A stretch of DNA of 64,000 nt from NCBI RefSeq assembly GCF_010994755.1, contig NZ_WHSB02000002.1, positions 558,001-622,000 on the forward strand. Reading direction: 5' to 3'. This DNA is from Shinella lacus (GTDB taxonomy: Bacteria > Pseudomonadota > Alphaproteobacteria > Rhizobiales > Rhizobiaceae). The notes under the pieces are model-generated. The model saw nothing but the letters and a program-made list of their open reading frames with translations, did no database searches and was not told the origin of the DNA. The translations under genes were made by a program, and so were the position numbers. Below are positions 1 through 9,447 of the stretch, in pieces (the stretch's first letter is position 1; each line of letters opens with the position of its first letter).

Positions 1-607
1 TGTAGGCTTCGTTACCGACGAAATTGATCTGAGAGATCTTCGTGCGGTCACCTTCATCGACGATATAGGCGAGGTTCACGCGGCCATTGCCGAGCGGATA
101 GACCTGCGTCGTGACGGTGGCGTCACTGCGGCCGATCGCGGCATAGGCATCGCGGATCGCCTGCTTGTCGGCTTCGACGGCAGTCTCGCTATACGGACCG
201 AGCGACTGCGAGCGCAGGACGCCCTGCAGCTTGTCGTCCTTGATCTTGCGGTTGCCGTTGATGACGACCTGATTGATGAGCTGGTTTTCATCGACCACGA
301 CGACGAGCGTGCTGCCGGAAACCGAGATCTTCACATCGGAGAAGTAGCCGGTGGCAAACAGGCGGCGCACGGAGGCGTCGATATCGGCGTTGGAAAAGGC
401 CTTGCCGGGCACAATGGTGACATTGGCCTTGACCGTATCAGCGCTGACGCGGTCAGCGCCATTCACCTGGATGCTGCGAATGACGGCGGCCTCGGCGGCC
501 GTGGCGGAGACAAGCGTGGCAAAAGAGCCGCCCGTGACAACCATCGTGGCCGACAATGCAACGGCCGACACGGCGTTCAAAAATTTTGAACCAGCTTTCA
601 TCTTCAC
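1..607 (-). CDS. bamA: Outer membrane protein assembly factor BamA (N-terminal part, cut by window edge)
   Basis: Core beta-barrel protein of the BAM complex that inserts outer-membrane proteins. Only about 200 N-terminal residues lie in the window: a signal peptide (KAGSKFLNAVSAVALSATMV, ending near an A-E-A-A cleavage region), then POTRA repeat 1 (about 38-105: IRSIQVNGADRVSADTV, then GYFSDVKI), POTRA 2 (VINGNRKIKDDKLQGVL, then LGPYSE) and the start of POTRA 3 (INFVGNEAY). The frame runs open to base 1, so the barrel is outside. Start is ambiguous: GTG at 607 has AAGG at a good distance and ATG at 601 is in frame two codons later. It follows rseP by about 260 bases, the usual rhizobial order. 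Confidence 0.93.
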   Translation of the reverse strand, partial: MKMKAGSKFLNAVSAVALSATMVVTGGSFATLVSATAAEAAVIRSIQVNGADRVSADTVKANVTIVPGKAFSNADIDASVRRLFATGYFSDVKISVSGSTLVVVVDENQLINQVVINGNRKIKDDKLQGVLRSQSLGPYSETAVEADKQAIRDAYAAIGRSDATVTTQVYPLGNGRVNLAYIVDEGDRTKISQINFVGNEAY

Positions 608-864
608 TACTTACCTTCGTTTCAACGTCCCGGCAGGCGCGTACGCCCGATTCCGGTCACGTTTGCCGTTTTAACCGCTTTTGCCATCTAAGCAAGGTCA
701 CGCGTTAATTTCTGTTTACTTCAATTCCAACCGTGGCCCGAAGGTCACTACATCCGTTTCATTACGGTAAACAGAGCGTTAGCACGACTGCGTCGGCGAG
801 AGCGGCACCCCTTTTGATTCCCTGCCGGCAATGCCGGCATTCACTGCCGGTAGCCCGGCAAACC
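608..864. other. rseP-bamA intergenic region with GC-rich hairpins
   Basis: No gene is seen. At 823-861 the repeated GCCGGC/GCCGG words (TGCCGGCAATGCCGGCA, then CTGCCGGTAGCCCGGCA) can form one or two short hairpins just after the rseP stop codon, without a U-run. They may slow or partly terminate rseP transcription. The A/T-rich stretch 700-780 is the likeliest place for a separate bamA promoter, but no convincing -35/-10 pair can be assigned. Confidence 0.35.
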
Positions 865-1998
865 TCAGCCGAGAAGCATGGATATGTCGTTCCAGGTCGC
901 AAACACCATCAGCATGAGCACCAGCGCCATGCCGATGCGAAATGCGATCTCCTGCGCCCCGGGCCCGACAGGCCTGCCCCGGATAGCCTCCACCGCATAG
1001 AACATCAGGTGGCCGCCATCAAGTACCGGAACCGGCATCAGGTTCAAAAGTCCAATGGAAACAGAGAGAACGGCAGCGAGCTGCAGCAGAGCGGCAACAC
1101 CCAGCGTCGCCATCTGGCCGGAAGCCTGCGCGACGCGGATGGGTCCGCCGAGCTGATCGGCCTTCATGCGGCCCGTAACGAGGTTTCCGAGATAGTCGAA
1201 CGTGCCCGTCACGATGTGCCAGCTTTGCAGCACGCCCTGCCCCACCGCCTCGACCGGGCCATATTCCACGACGCGGAAATTGCCGGTTTCCTGGTTGGTG
1301 ACGATGCCGATCAGGCCGAGCTCGATCTTGTTGCCGAACTGGTCGGTGATCTCGGTGCGCTTGGGCACCATCGGAAGGACGAGATCCTGGCCGTCGCGGC
1401 GCACCGTCACGTTGATCGTCAGTTCCGGGCGCACGCTGACATAGCGGCGCACGTCGTCGAAGGTGGTGACCGGATTGCCGTCAAGCGCCACGAGCAGGTC
1501 GCCGGGGAGCACGCCCGCCTCTGAGGCGGCGCTGTCCGGGCGGACTTCGGCGACGATGGGATCGGCGATCTGGCGGCCGTAGATGGTGAACATCACGGCG
1601 AAGATGGCGATGGCGAGCACGAAATTGGCGATCGGACCGGCAGCGACCGTCACCGCTCTTTTCCACAGGGCAGCACCGAGGAACGTGCGCTTGCGCACCG
1701 CCTCCGGCAGCGATGCGACCGCGTCATAGTCTGGAATCGAGGCCGGGTCGTCGTCGCCGAGGAACTTGACATAGCCGCCGAGCGGAATGGCGGAGAGCTT
1801 CCAGCGCGTGCCGTGCCGGTCATTGAACCCGAAAAGTTCCGGGCCGAAGCCGACGGAAAAGGCGGTGATGCCGATGCCGGACCAGCGGCCCGCCAGGTAG
1901 TGGCCCATCTCGTGCACGAAGACGATGAGCGTCAGCACGACCAGGAAGGGAATGATATAGCCCGTCACGAACCCAACGGAGCCAGCCAGCATTTCCAT
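865..1998 (-). CDS. rseP: RIP metalloprotease RseP (site-2 protease family)
   Basis: Intramembrane zinc metalloprotease; family members cleave membrane-anchored anti-sigma factors and remnant signal peptides in the inner membrane. 377 aa. Zinc motif HEMGH at about 29-33 in the first membrane segment, one PDZ domain at about 120-200 (SEAGVLPGDLLVALDG), and the second metal/active-site motif LDGGH at about 326-330 in the last membrane region. E. coli RseP is about 450 aa with two PDZ domains; the shorter single-PDZ form is usual in rhizobia. I chose ATG at 1998 because GGGGA sits 6 bases before it; a TTG two codons upstream is less likely. It follows cdsA by 23 bases; dxr, which lies between them in many bacteria, is absent. 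Confidence 0.95.
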   Translation of the reverse strand: MEMLAGSVGFVTGYIIPFLVVLTLIVFVHEMGHYLAGRWSGIGITAFSVGFGPELFGFNDRHGTRWKLSAIPLGGYVKFLGDDDPASIPDYDAVASLPEAVRKRTFLGAALWKRAVTVAAGPIANFVLAIAIFAVMFTIYGRQIADPIVAEVRPDSAASEAGVLPGDLLVALDGNPVTTFDDVRRYVSVRPELTINVTVRRDGQDLVLPMVPKRTEITDQFGNKIELGLIGIVTNQETGNFRVVEYGPVEAVGQGVLQSWHIVTGTFDYLGNLVTGRMKADQLGGPIRVAQASGQMATLGVAALLQLAAVLSVSIGLLNLMPVPVLDGGHLMFYAVEAIRGRPVGPGAQEIAFRIGMALVLMLMVFATWNDISMLLG

Positions 1999-2021
1999 GA
2001 GCAATCCCCAATGTGTCGCGA

Positions 2022-2855
2022 TTACGGGCCGAAAAGGAACACGCCGGCCGGCGTGTTCGCGGTGCCCGACACGATCGCATCGCCAAGTGCAATGAGGAAC
2101 GCGGCGAAGCAGGCAAAAACAAGGCCGTCAACCCGGTCCATGACGCCGCCATGTCCCGGAATGAGACGGCTTGAGTCCTTTACGCCGAAACGGCGCTTGA
2201 TGAAGGACTCGAAAAGATCACCAACCTGGCTGAAAACCGACAGCACCAGCGCCATGACGGGCACCCAGAGGCCGTTCAGCGAAAAGAAGGCCATGTGCAC
2301 AAGCGTGCCGGCGATGACGGCGGAAATCGCCCCGCCGATCGCCCCCGACCAGGTCTTTCCCGGCGAGATCGGCGGCGCGAGTTTTGGCCCGCCGATGGCG
2401 CGCCCGACGAAATAGGCGAGAATATCCGTCGCCCAGACGACGGCGAAGATGAACAGCATGGCGGCAAAGCCATGCGCCGTATCGCCGCGGATGGCGGCGA
2501 GCGAAATCGCCGTCAGGCCGGCATAGACGATGCCGCCTGCAAGCCAGCCGCTGCCCTGGAGGGCGAAGGCATAGACGATGCCGATCAGCGTCGCGCCGAT
2601 CAGCGCGGGCATGGCGAATTCGTCGATGCCGAAGACCACCAGAAGCGCGATCACGCCGACCGACAGCCAGCCGAACGCATTGGCGCGGAAATCCGTTTCC
2701 GGCAAGCGCGTGATCGTCGACCATTCATAATAGATGAGGAGCGCTATGGCCGAGGCGAGCACGCGAAAGGCGAAACCGCCGAGCCAGGTCGCGACGAGCA
2801 CGACGATAGCCAGCACGATGCCGGAGAGGATGCGCAGACGCAGTTCACTCTGCAT
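2022..2855 (-). CDS. cdsA: Phosphatidate cytidylyltransferase
   Basis: Makes CDP-diacylglycerol from phosphatidic acid and CTP, the branch point for membrane phospholipids. 277 aa, strongly hydrophobic with about eight membrane segments. The CdsA signature is clear near the C-terminus: SFIKRRFGVKDSS, then IPGHGGVMDRVDG, containing the conserved Lys/Arg, Asp-Ser and Gly-His-Gly-Gly-x-x-Asp-Arg residues. Its ATG shares one base with the uppS TGA stop (TGATG), which implies translational coupling in the uppS-cdsA-rseP order. Confidence 0.96.
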   Translation of the reverse strand: MQSELRLRILSGIVLAIVVLVATWLGGFAFRVLASAIALLIYYEWSTITRLPETDFRANAFGWLSVGVIALLVVFGIDEFAMPALIGATLIGIVYAFALQGSGWLAGGIVYAGLTAISLAAIRGDTAHGFAAMLFIFAVVWATDILAYFVGRAIGGPKLAPPISPGKTWSGAIGGAISAVIAGTLVHMAFFSLNGLWVPVMALVLSVFSQVGDLFESFIKRRFGVKDSSRLIPGHGGVMDRVDGLVFACFAAFLIALGDAIVSGTANTPAGVFLFGP

Positions 2856-3601
2856 CAGGAGCCCACCGCAAGGGTCTTTGCGGCCTGCAAGCCGCCGAAC
2901 CGGCGCTCGCGCATAGAATAGCGCGACAGCGCGGCAAGGAAGGTCTCGCGCGAAAAGTCGGGCCAGAAATCGGGAACGAACATCAGTTCGGCATAGGCCG
3001 CCTGCCAGAGCAGGAAATTCGACAGCCGCTCCTCGCCGCTGGTGCGGATGATGAGGTCGGGATCGGGAATGCCGGCAGTATCGAGCGATGCGCCGATGCG
3101 CTCCGAGGTGATCTCGGCCGGATCGAGGCGGCCGGCGGCGACCTCGGCGGCAAGCGTGCGCACCGCACGGGCGATCTCGTCGCGCGAGCCGTAGTTGAAG
3201 GCGATGACCAGCGTGATGCCGCTGTTCGCCCGCGTCGTGTCCTCCGCTTCCAGAAGCAGCGGCAGGATGTCGCTCGACAGGTTCGACTTGTCGCCGATGA
3301 CGCGGATGCGCACGTTCTCCCGGTGCAGCACCGCAAGGTCGCGCCGGATGAAGGTCTTCAGGAGGCCCATGAGATCGGTGATCTCGCTTTCGGGCCGGCT
3401 CCAGTTTTCCGAGGAGAAGGCAAAGAGCGTGAGGTAGCGCACGCCGCTTTCGGCGGCCGTGCGAACAGCCTCACGCACGGATTCGACACCCTTGCGGTGT
3501 CCCATGGCACGCGGCAGGCCGCGCGCACTCGCCCAGCGTCCATTGCCATCCATGATGATGGCGACGTGTGCCGGTACGGTGCTGGGCGAGAGTTGGTTCA
3601 T
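2855..3601 (-). CDS. uppS: Isoprenyl transferase (undecaprenyl diphosphate synthase family)
   Basis: Cis-prenyl chain elongation from farnesyl diphosphate and IPP to the lipid carrier used for peptidoglycan and O-antigen synthesis. 248 aa, the normal family length. The family's first motif ([12 protein letters not shown], catalytic Asp about residue 18) and last motif ([20 protein letters not shown], then the W-P-D-F motif) are both intact. It ends on cdsA with a one-base overlap and follows frr after a 39-base gap, inside the frr-uppS-cdsA-rseP-bamA cluster. Confidence 0.96.
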   Translation of the reverse strand: MNQLSPSTVPAHVAIIMDGNGRWASARGLPRAMGHRKGVESVREAVRTAAESGVRYLTLFAFSSENWSRPESEITDLMGLLKTFIRRDLAVLHRENVRIRVIGDKSNLSSDILPLLLEAEDTTRANSGITLVIAFNYGSRDEIARAVRTLAAEVAAGRLDPAEITSERIGASLDTAGIPDPDLIIRTSGEERLSNFLLWQAAYAELMFVPDFWPDFSRETFLAALSRYSMRERRFGGLQAAKTLAVGS

Positions 3602-3640
3602 GAGCGATCCGGAATGGAGAAAAGATGCGAGGCGGGCGCC

Positions 3641-4201
3641 TCAAACCTGCATGATTTCCTTTTCCTTCTCGGCAAGCAAGCGATCGACGTCCAAAATCGT
3701 CTCGTCGGTCATCTTCTGCACCCTTTCGGATTGGCTGCGGCTCAGATCCTGGCCGATATCGCCATCCTTTTCGGCTTTCTTGAGGTCGTCCATGCCGTCG
3801 CGGCGCACATGGCGGATCGCCACCTTGGCCTTTTCGGCATAGTCGTGCGCGACCTTCACAAGCGACTTGCGGCGCTCCTCATTGAGCTCCGGCAGCGGGA
3901 TGCGCAGGTTCTGGCCGTCGATGATCGGGTTCAAGCCGAGATTCGATTCGCGGATGCCACGCTCGACGGCGCCAACCATGCTCTTGTCCCACACGGAAAC
4001 CGACAGCATGCGGGGTTCCGGAACGGAGATGTTGGCGACCTGGTTCAGCGGCACGCGCGAACCGTAGGCTTCGACCTGCACCGGATCGAGCACGTTGGCC
4101 GAGGCGCGGCCGGTGCGCAGCGACGCAATGTCGTTCTTGTAAGCGGAAATCGCGCCGTCCATGCGGCGTTTCAGTTCCTTCAGGTCAATACCTTCACTCA
4201 T
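3641..4201 (-). CDS. frr: Ribosome recycling factor
   Basis: With EF-G, splits post-termination ribosomes. 186 aa, standard length; begins [18 protein letters not shown] and contains the conserved LRTGRAS motif and the central helix region ([20 protein letters not shown]). An in-frame ATG 11 codons upstream exists, but ATG 4201 has GGGAG about 7 bases before it and matches the family N-terminus. Lies between pyrH and uppS, all on the minus strand, as in most alphaproteobacteria. Confidence 0.97.
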   Translation of the reverse strand: MSEGIDLKELKRRMDGAISAYKNDIASLRTGRASANVLDPVQVEAYGSRVPLNQVANISVPEPRMLSVSVWDKSMVGAVERGIRESNLGLNPIIDGQNLRIPLPELNEERRKSLVKVAHDYAEKAKVAIRHVRRDGMDDLKKAEKDGDIGQDLSRSQSERVQKMTDETILDVDRLLAEKEKEIMQV

Positions 4202-4261
4202 CGGAATACTCCCATTTTCACGGAACGGCTGCACGCATCGGGCGTGCTCGCCTCTAGAGAA

Positions 4262-4984
4262 TCAGTTGTCGGTTACGATGGTACCGCGTCCGCCACCCGT
4301 CAATATTTCGGCGAAACCGCCCTTTTCATGGATGGAGAACACGATGATCGGGATGTGGTTTTCGCGCGCCAGCGCCACGGCGGCAACGTCCATGACGGCG
4401 AGGCCCCGCTCCAGCACTTCGCTGTGCGTCAGGCGGTCGAAGCGGGTGGCGTGCGGGTCCTTCTTCGGATCGGCGGAATAGATGCCGTCGACCTGCGTGC
4501 CCTTGAAGATCGCCTCGGCACCCATTTCGGCGGCGCGGAGCGCTGCGGCAGAATCGGTCGTGAAGAACGGATTGCCGGTGCCGCCCGCAAAGATCACCAC
4601 GCGGCCGAGCGACAGGTGATAGAGTGTGGCGCGCTGCGAAAAGCTCTCGCAGATTTCCGGCATGGCGATTGCCGAGAGAACCACGGTGTCGATATCGAGC
4701 TTGCGCAGCGAGGTCGCGAGCGCCAGTGCGTTGATGACGGTTGCCAGCATGCCCATATGGTCACCCGTCACCCGGTCGCCGCCCTTGGAGGCCACCGCCA
4801 CCCCGCGGAAGATATTGCCGCCGCCGACGACGACGCCCACTTCCACGCCCAGCGCGCGGGCTTCGGCGATGTCGGAGGCGATGCGATCGGCGACCGCGAC
4901 ATCAATGCCGAAGCCTTGCGAGCCCATCAGGGCCTCGCCGGAGGCTTTCAGCAGAACACGTTTATAGATTGGGTTGGCCGTCAT
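4262..4984 (-). CDS. pyrH: UMP kinase
   Basis: Phosphorylates UMP to UDP; bacterial amino-acid-kinase fold, normally hexameric and allosterically controlled by GTP and UTP. 240 aa. N-terminal nucleotide-binding segment (YKRVLLKASGEALMGSQGFG), the GGGNIFRG loop, and the FAGGTGNPFFTTDSAAALRA segment are all present. Start ATG 4984 has AGGAG at 5 bases; the open frame continues 43 codons further upstream but that part is not UMP-kinase-like and overlaps the hairpin at 5117-5142. Followed by frr after 60 bases. Confidence 0.96.
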   Translation of the reverse strand: MTANPIYKRVLLKASGEALMGSQGFGIDVAVADRIASDIAEARALGVEVGVVVGGGNIFRGVAVASKGGDRVTGDHMGMLATVINALALATSLRKLDIDTVVLSAIAMPEICESFSQRATLYHLSLGRVVIFAGGTGNPFFTTDSAAALRAAEMGAEAIFKGTQVDGIYSADPKKDPHATRFDRLTHSEVLERGLAVMDVAAVALARENHIPIIVFSIHEKGGFAEILTGGGRGTIVTDN

Positions 4985-5116
4985 GGTCGCTCCTGAACTC
5001 GTGAACCTGCTCACCCGATCGGGCAGCCGGCCAGAACCGGGAGCGGTTCGGCACAGGGCAACCCTCGCCGCAGAAGAAAATTCGGGGCAGGCATTTCGGC
5101 AAGCCGGATACACGAA

Positions 5117-5142
5117 GGGCGCCGCGTTGTCACGCGGCGCCC
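5117..5142 (-). terminator. Hairpin between tsf and pyrH
   Basis: Perfect 10-bp stem (GGGCGCCGCG with CGCGGCGCCC) around a 6-base loop, 29 bases after the tsf stop codon. On the minus strand it is followed by CTTCGTGT rather than a clean U-run, so it probably attenuates or protects rpsB-tsf mRNA 3' ends rather than terminating fully. Confidence 0.6.
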
Positions 5143-5171
5143 TGTTCTTTTCCCGATTGGGATTAAGAAAA

Positions 5172-6098
5172 TCAGCCCTTGGCCACAGCCGCGACTTCGG
5201 CAGCGAAGTCCGTCTCTTCCTTCTCGACGCCTTCGCCGAGCAGGAGACGGGCCATGCCGACGACTTCGATCGGCGCGCCGACAGTCTTTTCAGCTTCCTT
5301 GACGGCAGCGCCGACGGTGATGTCGGGGTTCATGACGAAGGCCTGCGACAGCAGGGCGACTTCTTCGAAGAACTTGCGCATGCGGCCTTCAACCATCTTC
5401 TCGATGATGTTGTCCGGCTTGCCGGAAGCGCGCGACTGCTCGATGAAGACGTTGCGTTCGCGTTCGGCGACGGCAGCATCGACTTCTTCGGCGCGGATGG
5501 CGAGCGGAGCCGTTGCAGCAACGTGCATGGCGACCTGGCGGCCGATGGCGTTGAGGGCTTCCTTGTCGCCGGTGGACTTCAGCGCCACGAGAACACCGAG
5601 CTTGCCGAGACGGTCGGCGGCAGCGTTGTGGATGTAGGTCGCAACGACGCCGTCTTCGACCGACAGCAGGACCGAGCGACGCAGGTTCATGTTCTCGCCG
5701 ATGGTGGCGATTGCGTCCTTGATCGTGTCGGTGACCGACTTGCCGGTTGCCGGGTAGGTGGCGGCGCCAACGGCTTCAACGGTGCCGTCGGTGGTCAGCG
5801 CCACGTCGGCAACGCCGCGGACGATCGTCTGGAACGCATCGTTGCGGGCAACGAAGTCGGTTTCCGAGTTGACTTCGACGACAACGGCCTTGGTGCCGGA
5901 GGTGGCGACGCCGATGAGGCCTTCAGCGGCGGTGCGGCCCGACTTCTTGTCGGCCTTGGCGATGCCCTTGGCGCGCAGCCAGTCGATTGCTGCTTCGATG
6001 TCGCCGTCGTTTTCAGCCAGCGCCTTCTTGCAGTCCATCATGCCTGCGCCGGACTTTTCGCGCAGTTCCTTCACCAGTGCAGCGGTGATTTCAGCCAT
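5172..6098 (-). CDS. tsf: Translation elongation factor Ts
   Basis: Guanine nucleotide exchange factor for EF-Tu. 308 aa. N-terminal UBA-like domain ([20 protein letters not shown], then DCKKAL) and the core-domain signature ([13 protein letters not shown], containing the T-D-F-V motif that contacts EF-Tu) are intact, as is the second conserved segment near [14 protein letters not shown] at 6098 follows an AGAGG ribosome-binding site. Lies 244 bases downstream of rpsB with a hairpin between them, the usual rpsB-tsf pair. Confidence 0.97.
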   Translation of the reverse strand: MAEITAALVKELREKSGAGMMDCKKALAENDGDIEAAIDWLRAKGIAKADKKSGRTAAEGLIGVATSGTKAVVVEVNSETDFVARNDAFQTIVRGVADVALTTDGTVEAVGAATYPATGKSVTDTIKDAIATIGENMNLRRSVLLSVEDGVVATYIHNAAADRLGKLGVLVALKSTGDKEALNAIGRQVAMHVAATAPLAIRAEEVDAAVAERERNVFIEQSRASGKPDNIIEKMVEGRMRKFFEEVALLSQAFVMNPDITVGAAVKEAEKTVGAPIEVVGMARLLLGEGVEKEETDFAAEVAAVAKG

Positions 6099-6266
6099 TG
6101 TGAGCCTCTTGTCGGTTCTTGTTGCGTGCCGCCGAGAAACCCCGGCGAACTCAAGGTTTTGGGAACGAATGTACCCGGAAATATGACAGGGTGATGAAGA
6201 TCACCTCCGACCTGTCGCCTTAACCACGACCCTTGGGATCGTCGGCAGACAGGGTCTTCAAACAAG

Positions 6267-6297
6267 CCGAGGCCAGGGATCGTCTCTCTGGCCTCGG
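6267..6297 (-). terminator. Hairpin between rpsB and tsf
   Basis: 10-bp stem (CCGAGGCCAG with CTGGCCTCGG) with an 11-base loop, 45 bases after the rpsB stop codon. Minus-strand reading continues CTTGTTTG, a weak U-run. Position and form fit partial attenuation between rpsB and tsf, allowing more S2 than EF-Ts message. Confidence 0.6.
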
Positions 6298-6342
6298 TTA
6301 TCTCAGATAAGCGGGAGCGAATGTCTCGCTCCGACCTCGGCC

Positions 6343-7104
6343 TTACGCTTCGGCTTCGAGTTCCGGCTCGACCGGAGCCTCGGCGGATGCGCCGAGGTCA
6401 CGGCCCGATGCACCCTGCTGGCGCGCGATGCCGTCGATGGCGGCGCGGGCGATCAGGTCGCAGTAAAGGGCGATGGCACGCGAAGCGTCGTCGTTGCCGG
6501 GGATCGGGAAGTCGATCGGGTCCGGATCGCAGTTGGAGTCGATAACGGCGACGACCGGGATGCCGAGACGCTTGGCTTCCTGGATCGCGATCGATTCCTT
6601 GTTGGTGTCGATGATGAACATCAGGTCCGGCGTGCCGCCCATGTCGCGGATACCGCCGAGGGCCTTTTCAAGCTTCTCGCGTTCGCGCTCGAGGGTCAGG
6701 CGCTCCTTCTTGGAATAGCCGGAGCCTTCCGAGTTCAGGATCTCGTCGAGCTTGCGCAGGCGCTGGATCGAGTTGGAGATCGTCTTCCAGTTCGTCAGCA
6801 TGCCGCCGAGCCAGCGAGCGTTGACGTAGTACTGGGCCGAACGCTTGGCAGCGTCCGCAATGATGTCGGACGCCTGGCGCTTGGTGCCGACGAACAGAAC
6901 GCGGCCGCCGCCGGCGACGGTGTCGGACACGACCTGAAGGGCGCGCGACAGGAGCGGAACGGTCTGTGCCAGGTCGATGATGTGAACGTTGTTACGATCG
7001 CCGAAGATGTACGGCTTCATCTTCGGGTTCCAGCGGTGCGTCTGGTGGCCGAAGTGAATACCAGCTTCCAGAAGCTGGCGCATAGAGAAATCGGGCAATG
7101 CCAT
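6343..7104 (-). CDS. rpsB: 30S ribosomal protein S2
   Basis: Small-subunit protein at the head-body junction, needed for S1 binding. 253 aa. Starts [20 protein letters not shown]; conserved [40 protein letters not shown] and the [20 protein letters not shown] segment are all in place. The last ~25 residues are acidic and Ala-rich ([15 protein letters not shown]), common in alphaproteobacterial S2. It is first in the rpsB-tsf-pyrH-frr series; the 189 bases upstream (7105-7293) should hold its promoter. Confidence 0.98.
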   Translation of the reverse strand: MALPDFSMRQLLEAGIHFGHQTHRWNPKMKPYIFGDRNNVHIIDLAQTVPLLSRALQVVSDTVAGGGRVLFVGTKRQASDIIADAAKRSAQYYVNARWLGGMLTNWKTISNSIQRLRKLDEILNSEGSGYSKKERLTLEREREKLEKALGGIRDMGGTPDLMFIIDTNKESIAIQEAKRLGIPVVAVIDSNCDPDPIDFPIPGNDDASRAIALYCDLIARAAIDGIARQQGASGRDLGASAEAPVEPELEAEA

Positions 7105-7293
7105 GCCTTGTTATCCTTTTCCGGTTGAACCTCCGCAAGGCGAACAGCATCCCTTATCGAGGAATGCCACCGGGCGGAACGGTCCGGATTTCTCCCGGAC
7201 GATCCCATGCCTTACGTGTGGAATGGCTGCCCCATACCCTCAGTTTCCGGGCAAATCAAGGGCAGCGGGTTAAAAAATGCGATCGCAGGGTGC

Positions 7294-8121
7294 TTACTTG
7301 CACTCCTGCTGCTTGAACATCTCAAGCTTGGCAAGCTTTCCGGTCAGCGAGAACTCGCCATAATCCATGGTGAGGTCGCGGGTGATGCCATTCTCGTAGA
7401 GCTTGAAGGACATGCGGTAGACCGGCAGCGCGTCGCCCTCGCTGGTGTCGTTGTAATAGGCGATCGACACCGGCCAGAACGCATCCTTGGAAAAATCGCC
7501 AGCCTTGGCGGCGTCAAGGTCGCCGGCCTTCGGCGTTTCCTTCTTGCCGACCACGGCGGTGGTCAACAGCGTCTTGTCGCCCGCATCCGAGCCGTCGTAG
7601 ATGCGCGATTCGAAGAAGCGGTCGCCCTTCTTGGCGTGATCGATGACTTCCAGCATGTGTTCGGTCGGAAAACGGCTGGCGGCAAGCTCCACCTGGCGGT
7701 TGTCCGGCGCCGTCAGGTCGACGCTGACGCCCTGCTTCTCCTCGCGGGCGGAACCGCGCACTTCCTTGTCCAGCTTTTCGTCGGTGAAGGAGCGGGTGAG
7801 GAAGCGGAAGCTGCCGTTCTTCAGGTCCTCGTAGGTGGTCGTCTGCTGGTCGGTGAGGCGCGTCTCCTCGCCGGTATTGACCTGCGTGACGAAACGGAAG
7901 CTTACCGTGTAGCCGTCGCAGGGGCTGCCGTTGAACTCATAGACCATGCGGCCATACATGCCGGCGATGCCCGAGCGCTCGGTCGCATCCTTGAGCTGGA
8001 GGTCGTAGACGGCACGGTGCGGCGCAAGCCCGGTCGCCGGCGTGGCAAAGGCGCTCGAGACGCCGCTGCCGGCGAAGCATGCCCCGGCCATGGCGGCCGC
8101 GACAAAGGCTGAACGAAACAT
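7294..8121 (-). CDS. EipB-like cell envelope integrity protein (DUF1849)
   Basis: Periplasmic protein of the DUF1849/EipB family; the Brucella member is known to be needed for cell-envelope integrity and forms a beta-spiral with one conserved disulfide. 275 aa from ATG 8121 (AGGAGG 6 bases before). Sec signal peptide of about 26 residues (FRSAFVAAAMAGACFAG, then SSAFA). The mature part begins LAPHRAVYDLQL and contains YEFNGSPCDGY. The two cysteines expected for the disulfide are Cys68 and Cys274, the latter next to last. Monocistronic; divergent from the ridA-like gene. Confidence 0.85.
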   Translation of the reverse strand: MFRSAFVAAAMAGACFAGSGVSSAFATPATGLAPHRAVYDLQLKDATERSGIAGMYGRMVYEFNGSPCDGYTVSFRFVTQVNTGEETRLTDQQTTTYEDLKNGSFRFLTRSFTDEKLDKEVRGSAREEKQGVSVDLTAPDNRQVELAASRFPTEHMLEVIDHAKKGDRFFESRIYDGSDAGDKTLLTTAVVGKKETPKAGDLDAAKAGDFSKDAFWPVSIAYYNDTSEGDALPVYRMSFKLYENGITRDLTMDYGEFSLTGKLAKLEMFKQQECK

Positions 8122-8256
8122 CCGTTTCCTCCTGTTGAAGTCGGTCGCGATGTTATAAGAACTCTTCCGGCAAAAGCGAGGCAATATCCGCGCGCTGCCC
8201 TATTCATTTCGATATCGCGACGGCAGGCCCGAACGCGAGCAACGACGGAGACCGCA

Positions 8257-8721
8257 ATGTCCGCTGAAATCGAGAATCGCGTCAAGGAACTGGGCTACGA
8301 AATCCCCGTGGCAGCGGCCCCCGCGGCAAACTACGTGCCCTTCGTCATCAGCGGCAACGTGCTACACATTTCCGGCCAGCTGCCGATGCTCGACGGCAAG
8401 CTCGCCGTAACCGGCCATCTCGGCAGGAACGTCGACGTCGCCGGCGGCGAAAAAGCGGCGGAATTGTGTGCGCTCGGCCTGCTCGCCCAGGCGAAGGCAG
8501 CCCTCGGCGACCTGTCGCGCATCAAGCGCATCATCAAGATCAACGGCTTCGTCGCCTCCGCCCCGGACTTCGTCGAACAGCACCTCGTCATCAACGGTGC
8601 GTCCAACTTCCTCGTCGGCGCGCTGGGTGACGCCGGCAAACATGCCCGCGCCGCCGTCGGCATGGCCGCGCTGCCGCTCAATGCCGCCGTCGAGATCGAC
8701 GCCATCATGGAAATCGCCTGA
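8257..8721 (+). CDS. RidA family protein (long YjgF/UK114 subgroup)
   Basis: RidA-type proteins hydrolyse reactive enamine/imine intermediates or bind related ligands. 154 aa, longer than classical RidA (about 128). N-terminal extension, then YVPFVISGNVLHISGQLPML, and the C-terminal signature HARAAVGMAALPLNAAVEID with the arginine at the position of the catalytic Arg105 of E. coli RidA conserved. GGAG 8 bases before ATG 8257. Its TGA overlaps the start of the next gene by one base (TGATG), so the two are probably co-translated. The substrate is unknown. Confidence 0.85.
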   Translation: MSAEIENRVKELGYEIPVAAAPAANYVPFVISGNVLHISGQLPMLDGKLAVTGHLGRNVDVAGGEKAAELCALGLLAQAKAALGDLSRIKRIIKINGFVASAPDFVEQHLVINGASNFLVGALGDAGKHARAAVGMAALPLNAAVEIDAIMEIA

Positions 8722-9446
8722 TGCATAAATTCAACTGGCTGACCGAGAGGCCGATCGCCCATCGCGGCTATCACGACCTCAACCGGGCCGTCTGGGAAAA
8801 CACGCTTTCCGCCTTCGCACGCGCGGCCGATGCCGGTTTCGCCATCGAATGCGACCTGCAATATACCGCCGATGCCATTCCCGTCGTCTTCCATGACGAT
8901 GACTTGAAGCGCCTGTGCGGCATCGAGGGCGATGTGCGTGCGCGCACCGCCGGTGAACTCGGCCTGCTGCCGATCGGCGGCACGGCGGACCGCATTCCGA
9001 CGCTCAACCAGTTGCTCCACCTCGTGAAGGGCCGCGTGCCGCTGGTGCTGGAACTCAAGGGCCGCAAGGGTGACGACGAAGGTTTCGCCATGGCGGTGCT
9101 CGACGCGCTCGAGGACTATGAAGGCCCCGTCGCGCTGATGAGCTTCGATCACTGGCTTTTGAAGGACCTCAAGGCTCTCGGCACCACCCGCCCCGTCGGC
9201 CTGACGGCTGAAGGCGCAAGGCCGGAGAATTTTGCGGTGCACGAGGAGGCGATGCAGCTCGGTCTCGATTTCATCTCCTACCATTATGGCCACCTGCCCA
9301 ACGCCTTCATCAGCAAGGAGCGCGACCTCGGCAAGCAGATCATCACCTGGACCGTGCGCGACGACGAAGCGCGCACGATCACGGCGCTCAACGCGGACCA
9401 GATGACCTTCGAAGGTTTCGATCCCCGTGAGGCATTGACGGCCTGA
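8721..9446 (+). CDS. Glycerophosphodiester phosphodiesterase family protein
   Basis: GDPD-type TIM-barrel enzyme splitting glycerophosphodiesters to glycerol-3-phosphate and an alcohol. 241 aa with no signal peptide, so cytoplasmic (UgpQ-like rather than GlpQ-like). Motifs: IAHRGYHD at 12-19 (catalytic His and Arg), ENTLSAF, AIECDLQYT (metal-binding Glu and Asp), VVFHDDDL (second catalytic His) and VPLVLELKG. The gene is sandwiched tightly between a RidA-like gene (one-base overlap) and an acyltransferase gene (one-base gap). Confidence 0.9.
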   Translation: MHKFNWLTERPIAHRGYHDLNRAVWENTLSAFARAADAGFAIECDLQYTADAIPVVFHDDDLKRLCGIEGDVRARTAGELGLLPIGGTADRIPTLNQLLHLVKGRVPLVLELKGRKGDDEGFAMAVLDALEDYEGPVALMSFDHWLLKDLKALGTTRPVGLTAEGARPENFAVHEEAMQLGLDFISYHYGHLPNAFISKERDLGKQIITWTVRDDEARTITALNADQMTFEGFDPREALTA

Positions 9447-9447
9447 T

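Noticed and set aside
3323-4996. Open frame of over 500 codons on the plus strand opposite uppS, frr and pyrH
   Set aside because: Its reading is His/Arg/Asp-rich and matches no family, and it lies exactly opposite three well-conserved genes. High-GC codon bias produces such antisense frames.
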